A stretch of 29,870 nt of DNA, from NCBI GenBank assembly GCA_943704495.1, contig CALSCR010002435.1, positions 1-29,870 on the forward strand, in the 5' to 3' direction. The notes beneath the pieces were generated by a model, which saw nothing but the letters and a program-made list of their open reading frames with translations, searched no databases and was not told the DNA's origin. Source of the DNA: Pigoraptor chileana (taxonomy: Eukaryota > Opisthokonta > Filasterea). Of this stretch, positions 20,001 through 28,100 are shown piece after piece. Position numbers and translations under genes: made by a program. Position 1 is the first letter of the stretch; the number at the start of each line of letters is the position of its first letter.

Positions 20001-22343
20001 TTCTCTCCCGTGCGTGTCAGCAGCGGCCGCGTCTCCGTCACGGCGCGCCCTTCCGGCAGCGACGATACCGGCACAGAAACCATCCCGAGGAAATCATCTT
20101 TCAAGAAAAGCTTCCAATCGTTCACGGAAACAACAACGTCCTTGCATGCCACGGTCACATCGAATATGAACTGCTCGTCCCACAGAGGCGATTCTGTCTT
20201 CTTTATCTTCTTGGTCGCACACTCTTGCTTGCCCACAGACACAATCGCAAAGGGGTCTCCCATTCGGCACAGATGCTTGCAGTCCCGGATTCGCACAGTT
20301 AGACGTCCCAAAAGTCGCAAACTCGTCGCCCCGTGTCCGCGTCGTGCATTCGACCGGTTTAGATTTCTCGATAGCTTTGGCGGTCCAGAGTCGGTGAAGC
20401 GGCGGCCCTCTGCGACACCAGCCGTCCGCTCGGCCCCGTCCTCGCGCATGACAGGCATTGCAATTTGCATTGTGGACACGGGGGGTTCCCCAATGCTTGC
20501 GAGCTGAAAGTGGCAGTGAGTGAGTGAGTGAGCGTGACAGGGTATGATGTGAGAGTGTATTGTGTGGTGTGTGTGTGGGCAGGGGGATGTGTGTGGGTGC
20601 ATTGTGCAATGTGTGCGTTGTGGCGGGCGGGAGAGAGGGAGGGTGTGAGAGAAGGATAGGATGAAAGTGCGTGTCCCATGAACACTTTGAAACGGCGAAT
20701 GGCGATAGGTTTAAGAATGGCGCGTGCGAAATACGACAATTATTCTGGGTTTTGTGAGCGCGTGGGCCAACAATGGGCATGTGGCATCGAATATGCCCAC
20801 TCAAACAACGCGCAATTAATTATCGACCACAAACGGTCCAGACACACAGACACACATACACACACATACATACACATGCACACAACAGGCACACACACAT
20901 ACACACAGAGTTCCAATTGGTACGACAAGCAAACCTCTCTGTTGATCTGTCCGTGGCGGAGATCAGAGTCACGAATTTCGTTGAGGACATTGCCGTGGGC
21001 GTTTCGCGGTATTGTCTTGTATACGCTGATCAACTGTGCGGTCCATCATTACAAGAGAGACACAGAGGCAATGCAGCAGGTTTTGCGTCAGCGTACATGT
21101 GTGTGCAATTCAGGACCAAAAATGGGAGTGTGTGCGAACCCCACCCATCCAACGACAACACAACGGCAGCAGCGAACAGCAACACACAACAAACAATTAA
21201 CAAACACACAATGGACACAATGGACACAAATCCACTTATCCACGCGAGAGCGAGAGTCCAACCAGACACACGTACCTTCCCCAATCCCTCCCTCATCTTC
21301 TTTTCCTTCTCTAATCGTGCACGCAGCTCCGCAGCCCTGATCTGTCGGCGCTCCGGCGACGCCTCTCTCTCCCTCGCCCATGCACGCGGCTCCACCCCCA
21401 GTCTGAGTCCGGGGGGCGCGGAGGGTATCTCAAGTACATCGACGGGTGCATAGCTACCATCGGCCGTCGCCCTTATCCTCTCGCGGAGAACGCCGAGTCG
21501 CCAGTCGGACTGCGCCACCTGCTGCAATAAGTGGTCGTCGTACACACAGCCGGGTATCTTGTCGTAGGCGAGAATAACCGTTGACAACTTCCGTCGGAGG
21601 GCCATCTCCTGCCTCACCTTCGACTGCAGGACGCGAAGAAGCGACTTTTCCGCGTGCGATTCGTTGCGCAAAGCACGCGCAATGGCGACCATGCACGCAC
21701 GAAAGGACCGTCCGGTGGCATCTCTCTCGTGACCCTCCACATCCTCATCCCCGCCTTTCCCCGTCGGATCTGATGCTGCGTCTGTCGCTCGTCTCTGCTG
21801 CTCGGCAATGTCTTCTGAGACACTTTCTCCGACAAACTCGAGCACAAAGCACCCAAGGGCAGTTGACAGCTCACCCGCGTCGCCTACAGACACCTCTCTC
21901 GCGTCCAGCTGCACATCCTCGTCATCCGAACAGTATCCGCCGACAACAAACGCGCGTGGGCGGCGACCTCCAGGCGCAGCATCTGTCGACAGCCGCTGCA
22001 CAAACACAGGAACGAGCTGGTACGTCGAGCGACAAAGCGTCGAGTACACCACCACCACGCCCTCCGCGGCAAACACAGTCTGCGAAATACGTGGGAAGCG
22101 CAACGCACATGTTAAGATTGAGACGATCCCATCGAAAAATACACACCTGAACGGCATCTCATTAACATTTTTGTCAAAATTTTATGTGGTGCGAATAAAT
22201 CACACACCAACAAATCTAAATTCATCGGGAAAGGTACTTACATCCGGAATGGGATCGAATGGCTGTTTCATGGCAACATGTTCGACGTGGACAACAGCCT
22301 TCTCTGTTCGCTCCACACAAAGCACCTCGCGGCGACCGTGCAT
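14098..22343 (-). CDS. PKN/PKC-like kinase fused to a RasGAP-like module: HR1-HR1-C2-AGC kinase-RasGAP-PH-like, ~1938 aa
   Basis: Twelve exons (minus): 22343-22242, 22079-21276, 21033-20935, 20503-19883, 19720-17773, 17480-16573, 16375-16193, 15955-15809, 15652-15566, 15430-15359, 15202-15074, 14814-14098; all phases agree. Residues 1-175 are unrecognised. HR1-like helices (Rho binding) lie at about 180-238 and 274-335; the second is rebuilt across an intron (EKKMREGLGK, LISVYKTIP). C2 is at about 396-515. The AGC kinase starts near 526: GRGAFGKV, Lys555 in AMKVV, YRDLKAEN, DFG (666-668), TTTMCGTPDYLAPE with activation-loop Thr682, and hydrophobic motif FRDFSF (847-852). The catalytic residues are intact. 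A Pro/Ala/Gln/His-rich linker runs to about 1180. A RasGAP-like domain (about 1200-1490) follows, with LFPAIVHPNNI matching the FLRFxxPAI block, then a PH/PTB-like beta region (about 1580-1700) and an unknown 238-aa tail. HR1-C2-kinase is the PKN (and fungal Pkc1) order; the GAP fusion is unusual. The start ATG is uncertain. Two genes remain possible, but no stop separates the parts. Confidence 0.8.
15510..15540. repeat. (CA)n microsatellite
   Basis: Perfect CA repeat inside the intron between exons 9 and 10 of the kinase-RasGAP gene, just after the donor on the gene's strand, where it reads as TG. Confidence 0.9.
16573..17480 (-). other. RasGAP-like domain exon
   Basis: This exon encodes residues 1192-1494 of the fusion protein. 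The opening helices (FVRAILRRVLSQ, then RRILRAYGRCVAGRFQREL) follow the RasGAP pattern. A conserved-looking VPGPVRRACSVA precedes a low-complexity insert of about 80 residues rich in Ser, Pro and Ala. CAQVVLDAVLFPAIVHP then follows, equivalent to the RasGAP FLRFxxPAIxxP signature, and YLVEKHLETAAGVLAW resembles the following helix. Where the family has its arginine finger (FRxNS-like) I see HDADSS, so Ala1235 replaces it; the Arg of FLRF is also replaced. The domain is therefore predicted to bind a small GTPase without stimulating hydrolysis. The fold assignment is inferred from these blocks only. Confidence 0.6.
18482..18528 (-). repeat. coding CAA/CAC repeat (Gln/His tract)
   Basis: Within the linker of the kinase-RasGAP protein, a GTTGTTG/GGTGGTG plus-strand tract encodes a Gln/His-rich run (QQQHHHHQQHQQQHH). 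It lies between the kinase tail and the RasGAP-like domain and is probably disordered and variable in length. Confidence 0.9.
20504..20934. other. largest intron (431 nt) of the kinase-RasGAP gene
   Basis: This intron separates the end of the second HR1 repeat from the C2 domain exon. It holds a CA/ACAC-rich tract at about 20839-20912 and CACA/TCAC-rich sequence near the acceptor. Open frames here encode only repeat-type peptides. No nested gene seen. Confidence 0.6.
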
Positions 22344-23242
22344 TCGTGCACAGCACGCAATGTGAAGGCTCGCAATTTCCGCTGTGTGGCCACATAACGT
22401 TCAATGGAAACAATTGTGAGTACACAAGCTATATGGTTGCCCCGAAGCAACACGATGTTGGCGATCAAAGCAAAGACGCTACCCACCATCTGTACCAGAG
22501 TCAGGCCCGCCTGCCAGCGAAATGACAACAATTTTCTGCAATATTTGAAGACAAAACAGGGTGAATATCGCATATTTCGGAACAGCGACGGCACCCTATC
22601 ATAGAAGCGAGTTTGGATGTGCTTACGTAGGACTCCATGTTTGCTTCACGCAAACACGCGCAACACCATACACGCCCGTTTGTTAGGGGTTAAGCATGGC
22701 GCGGGGCGTCCTTGTTGTCGCAGGGTCTTGATGTTATGTGCCTCAGTGCGTCACGGGCACCACAGGGACATCAACAAACAACAACAAACAACAACAAACA
22801 ATCAAGCCTCGTCCCCGCCACACGCACAATAATCAAGAAGAGGCTCCAAAATGAATACAAAGAGGGAAGCACATGTCACATGAAATATGAATGCGTGCGT
22901 ATCTTCTCCCGTAAAGTGAGGAAGTTTGAGGCAGACGGATGCTGTGGAGGTGGTTGATTCAATTGCACTATCCTTACTGACGGCATTCTGGGTGTGAGTC
23001 CACCCCTCCGACCGACAGAGTCACTACTCCCGAGTGTTTGTTGTAAATTCGTGACATCGGAATGTATTTTCCGAAAATCGCCGTCGGAATACATCCCGTA
23101 AAACAGTAAACACTCGCATTTGTCATCACCAGTTGGGCATCTGTTTGCCAGTCGGCGCACAACACTGAGGATGCAGCACTGAGTTCATCGGTTCCGGCAC
23201 TCCACCCGGGAGCGCAAAACTACACGTAACCCCCCACAAAAA
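22344..23242. promoter_or_regulatory. divergent promoter region between kinase-RasGAP and cytochrome b5 reductase genes
   Basis: About 0.9 kb lies between two divergent genes. It includes an AACAAACAAC repeat (about 22772-22803) and an ATGTATTTTCCG/CGGAATACAT imperfect inverted motif at about 23058-23094. The distal part should contain the reductase 5'UTR first exon, which ends at 23242. An upstream non-coding or coding exon of the kinase gene could also lie here; the frame is open to about 22400 beyond the chosen ATG, with an acceptor-like CACACAG near 22390. No independent gene recognised. Confidence 0.45.
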
Positions 23243-23320
23243 GTAAGTATGCGTATCCTCATTATTCGCTTTCACTAAAAGTCTTGACTGCACTAATTTT
23301 ACATCCGTAATCTTTTACAG
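23243..23320 (+). other. 5'UTR intron of the cytochrome b5 reductase gene
   Basis: A strong donor (GTAAGTATGCG at 23243), a CACTAATTT branch-point-like element near 23291 and a pyrimidine-rich acceptor TCTTTTACAG ending at 23320 define a 78-nt intron that stops 10 nt before the ATG. All three splice signals match the consensus better than most other introns in the window. Confidence 0.65.
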
Positions 23321-23330
23321 TTTGGAAAAA

Positions 23331-23865
23331 ATGTTTGCCCATATCTCCCAGTTGGCTGCCCGCAACGTGCGCATAGGCGCGGGTATTGGCGCCGCCGCCC
23401 TTATCGGCGGGTCACTCTTCGCGGCAAAGAGCTCTCTTCTTGGCATGTCGACTGTTGCTGCTGCCGCATCCGAGCCCGCCTTTGATGCGAATGAGTTCCG
23501 CAAATTCCGTCTTCGGGAAGTGCAGCGTATTAGCCACAACACGGCCATCTACCGCTTCGACCTCCCCACGGCCCACTCCCGCATGGGACTGCCCGTGGCA
23601 AGCTGCATTGTCACCAAGGTGGATGGTCTTGGTGAGAACGGAAAGCCCGCGATCCGCCCTTACACTCCGATTACGAGCGACTCGACAGTGGGTCACTTTG
23701 ATTTGCTCGTCAAGACATACGAGCAGGTGCGTGGGCGTGGTAGAAAAAGTGAATCTCATTTGCATCACATTTATTGTTACTATGCAAGTACCGTTTAATG
23801 CTCGCTGTATTCTGCATGAAATTAACTCTGCTTGCATGTGCATCTTTTTTTTACACAACACACAA

Positions 23866-23898
<33 letters not shown>

Positions 23899-24944
23899 CA
23901 CAAACACACACAAATACACACACACACACACGCCCACTCATGCACAGGGAGTTATGTCCAAGCACTTTGCCAACATGAAGCCTGGCGAGTTCCTCGAGAT
24001 AAAAGGACCGATTGTCAAGTTCAAGTACGAGCCGAACCAGAAGAAGGCCATTGGAATGGTCGCTGGCGGCACTGGCATCACACCCATGTACCAGGTAGCG
24101 TGTCGTGATAGATCCATGGGCATTTGTGCTTCTCTCTCTTCGCGTCCATGTTGTGTTTTCAATGTGCCTCTCCGTTCCATCATCCACACTTGTTTACCAA
24201 TTACTGTATGTCTCATATCTATTTTGTGCATTATTCCCACGACACAACAGGTGATCCAGGAAGTTCTGAGCAATCCGAACGACAAGACGGAGCTTTCGCT
24301 CGTCTTTGCCAACGTCGCCGAAGACGATATTCTGCTGCGAAAGGAGCTCGATTCCCTCGCTGCAAAGCACAAGAACTTCAAGGTACACTATGTCCTTGAG
24401 AAGCCCCCCGCAGGATGGAAGGGCTCCGTTGGATACTTCAGCGAGGATCTCGGCAAGAAGCTGCTGGTGCGTGTCATCGCTGATCTTTTACTGTTGTGTG
24501 TTTTCACTGTTGGTGTGTTGGGGGAGGGGGAGGAGGAGGAGGTGCACACACTGGTGGGACCGGGATGAGCGAGAGGCACTTCAGCAGCACCCATCCGTCT
24601 CACTACTCTCTCTCTTTCTCTCTTGTGGCTTGTGGAGACCACCGGCACAGCGCCTAAGACAGACATTCTGCGTTCTCACTGTTTTACCTATTGTGTCTAC
24701 CTGTTCCTCTTATCTCACACCCCTTTGTTTCGTGGTTTGTATGCTTCGCACACGCACATTCGGTTTCGCTGTCTCTGCACTCCAGCCGCCCCCGACCGAG
24801 AGCAACATGGTGTTTGTGTGTGGACCGCCCGGCATGATGAACGCCGTCAGTGGATCCAAGAACATGAAGGACTATTCTCAGGGCGACCTCAGTGGCATTC
24901 TTCTCAAACTCGGCTACAACAAGGATAACGTCTTCAAGTTTTAA
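23331..24944 (+). CDS. NADH-cytochrome b5 reductase, membrane-anchored/mitochondrial type, 305 aa, four exons
   Basis: This FAD enzyme transfers electrons from NADH to cytochrome b5. Exons: 23331-23726, 23948-24094, 24251-24466, 24786-24944 (918 nt, all phase 0). The N-terminus ([16 protein letters not shown]) is basic and lacks acidic residues, and a Gly/Ala-rich hydrophobic segment follows (residues 16-32). This resembles the signal-anchor of mitochondrial Mcr1-type reductases. Family motifs are RPYTPIT (109-115, FAD binding), [26 protein letters not shown] (172-179, NADH binding) and CGPPGM (265-270, with the catalytic-site Cys). It ends in the typical FKF-like C-terminus (DNVFKF). Length matches yeast Mcr1 and animal homologues. 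The upstream in-frame TTG at 23322 was rejected in favour of the ATG. Intron 1 is 221 nt and largely CA repeat. The gene is convergent with the FANCJ-like gene, with only 175 nt between stop codons. Confidence 0.95.
23853..23931. repeat. intronic (CA)n repeat
   Basis: CA-rich repeat with AAACAC and AAATAC interruptions, filling the 3' half of intron 1 of the cytochrome b5 reductase gene up to the acceptor. It takes the place of a pyrimidine tract, which is unusual next to a 3' splice site. Confidence 0.93.
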
Positions 24945-25119
24945 AGGCCAGGCTCGCACATCCACGCCTTGTGAGCTGGCTGTAATGCGCGCGTGTCCCT
25001 TGACAACAACATGCGTCTCAATTCGTTGTGGATATGGAAATTGGCAGAGGGACGTCGTTTGTAAACAATGCTGTGTTTTATATACATAAAATGTTACACA
25101 CACGTAATGATTCCCCACT

Positions 25120-28100
25120 TCACTCGTCGTCGTCAAACACTCGCATGGCCTGCCTATCCGCGCCTGTCTCGCGCCCGCGAAGCACCCTCCGTCGCTTGGC
25201 CGGCGTCTGTGAGGCCCTCCGAGAATCAGACAATGTATCGCTTTGTGTATACGTCACCACACTCGGCACAATCCACACCTGCACATGACACGGGGAGCGT
25301 GAGAACAAAAGACGCGACACAAGAGTGATGCAAGGTCAGTGGCGTACGGTGCGGGCGTGCCGGATGGGCAGGGGAAAGACGCGCAGGGACCACATTGTGC
25401 AGTACAGAACATGGCGGCACATAAACATGTGGATTCAAGTCAGTGTCATAGGGCGCTGTGCAAGGACTCCACAAAGACACAGTAGAGCGGAAGGGGACAG
25501 ACAGCAAAAAGTTAATATTCACAAAAGATCATTCGAAAAAATGCTTACACATGCGCACACAAGCAAACACACACACAGTACACGGACCTCGCCCTCAGCA
25601 TCCCTGTACGGCGACACTCCAGCAGCGGCCGCAAAGTACAGCCCAAGCACATGCTCGCCGTGACACACCGAGCACACCAATGGCACAACGCACACGCGGT
25701 CATCGGCGCACCACACTGCGTTTGGGAAAAACGGACCCGCCGCCTTCAGCCCCTCGTGCCGGTCGAACACGCGGCTGTCAAACACCATGTCGACGTCGGT
25801 GACGACCCACGCAGACAGCGGACCGTCGCCGTCCCACGAGCCGTCTTGGTTGCGACGCCGACCGTGCCGCTCAAGCAGATCAACGTACGCTTTGACGCGC
25901 CGCACGCCTTGAGGCGCAACGCCATTGCACTTTGCAAAGGCACGGCCGCACTTGCTGCATCCAATCACGCCCTTGTAGACGCCACCGGTCGAAGGGACGG
26001 TGCCAGACGTTACGTCATCGCCAGACGCGCGGTTTTCCTTGTCCTGCAAGGGCTGCACGTCCTCGGCGTCGTACTCCAGGGTCACGTGCTCACGAGGCCG
26101 CTTTGACGTGCGCCCCGCTGTCTCTGCCACACGGCCCCACACCTCCACATCGAGCGGTCGCAAGGGCTTCGAGACGGCGGAATGCGTCGGTGCATTGCCA
26201 GAGGGCATTGGGCTCGCCTCCCTTGTCGGAGGGCCGCTGTCTGCGCCGTCGTTCTCCTGCTGTGCGTTTCCTTGGGGTTCCTTGTGTCGCTGCTCTTCCT
26301 GCTCATCCTGGTGCTTATGCTGAGACTGATGCTGTGGTGTCCGCAGTTGTGCATCGCTCTGCGACGGTAGCGGCTGCGTCGACGACGGCGTTTTTCTGTA
26401 AGGATTCGCCGGCTTCGGCGCACTCTCGAGAGGCAATCGCTCTCCGGCGGCGACGTCCAACGCAGGAGCCGTCGAGACTGCTCCGGATGCAGGCATGCGA
26501 GCGACACAAGGTGTGCCTGCTGTCACTGCGCTATTTACGATCGGAAGGGCCGGTAGCGGAAATTTTTTCCAATCTCGCGTTTCGATTTCGCCCTTTGCTT
26601 TTGCGTCGGCAATAATTTCAAACAGTAGGGACTCCAATGCAGCGATTTCCTCTGGCGCTGTCGTCGTCTGCCAAGCGCGCTCAACGTAGTCCTCAAGACC
26701 TCTCACAGCATCGCTGTCATATTCTTCCTCTTTGGTTGCGTGCGCTTGCGGCACAGCGTCCACTGCTTCCGTGGGCATCGGGGCTGTCGCTGTGGGAAGG
26801 ACTGCGGGGGGACTGGGCCACATTGAGGGAGCAGCAGCGGCAGGATTGCGATCGATAATGAAGTTTGCCTCCTGCGGGACTGCCATCATCTGAATAGTGG
26901 TTTCGTCCCTTACCAACGCAACGTTTTTGGACTGTGCACTAATTGGGGGCTGCGCCTGTGTGGCGCGTCGCTCCTGTGCGGCGCGTCGCCCCTGTGCGGC
27001 GGTGAAGAGCGAATACATTGCCTGGGTGTGCTGCACATCGTCTTGAGTCTGGGGGGCGGGCGCGGCAATCTGGCCTTGGCTTTGGATTTGGGCCGCCTGG
27101 CTGCGGGCAGCGGCTGCTTCCGTGGCGTCGCACTCTGTTCGGCGCTGGACAAAGTCATCCAGGCTGCGCATGGCATAGTCAAACCTGTGGTGTGTGCGTA
27201 TGTATGTGCAAAATAGAACGGCGCACACAAAAAGTTAGATAAAAATCGGCTCGAACACACCTGTCAGGCCCTCCCAATCAAAGATGCAACGGTTGCGTGA
27301 CAAGGCACGGACGTGAGCGAAAACATCACACATCCGATCGAAACCCACGTGTCAAACGATGCGACTTTTGTGCGAACCCATTTCGAGAGGCTGTTTTGGT
27401 ACTTTGTCATACGGAAGCGCTCCTCAATCATGAGGATGGCGCCCCAATCGTTCTTGTGGCGGATGCACCGACCAAGCGCCTGATTGATGGCCCGAAAGGC
27501 CTGTATCTCATACCATTCCTGCCCGCTGAGGAGTCCACGTGACCGCGTAAATGCGTCGTTGTATGCTCTTTTGAGCTCAACCTAAATTATCACAGGGCAT
27601 AAGAGGGAAGGTGAAGGGAGGGAGTGTGTTATTTTGTTTTCTGGGGGGGGGGGGGGGGGGGGACGCTGAATTTGTTGGGAAATAGCGAACAAACAACCGC
27701 CAAAGGGAGAGCAAGCAGTGCAACCCCCCAGACACACACATATACACACAGACGCACACACGCGCACTCATGAACACATAAACATAATACACACACACAA
27801 CAAATACAACACACATATATATATATATATATATACACACACTCAACATCCGCACAAAACAGAATGACCAAAATAGAGCACACACGCGCACCTGCGTGTC
27901 CTTCACATTGGGAAAGGGGATTCCGACCGTGATGACAGCCCTGGCGTTGGCGTCCGCAAAGTCCAGTCCCTCGCTAACCTTCCCGCGGCACACGGCAAGA
28001 AGGAGCGCGCCACCGCCCACCACCTTCTCATAAAAGTCCTTGAGCGAATTATCAAAATCCACTTTGTCCGAGTTGCGTCGCTCATCAAACACAGCCTTGA

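Noticed and set aside
22268-22594. 108-codon minus-strand frame with a GPCR-like IVSIERYVATQRKLRAF string
   Set aside because: It resembles an E/DRY motif but there is only one weak hydrophobic stretch, no other helices, and it overlaps the kinase gene's first exon in another frame. Probably coincidence.
27184-27348. Stop codon (TGA) in the FANCJ-like frame after the helicase core near 27285
   Set aside because: It lies in an intron. A donor at 27348 and acceptor at 27185 join VASFDT to FDYAMRSLDDF in frame, matching the family's continuation, so the gene is not truncated there.
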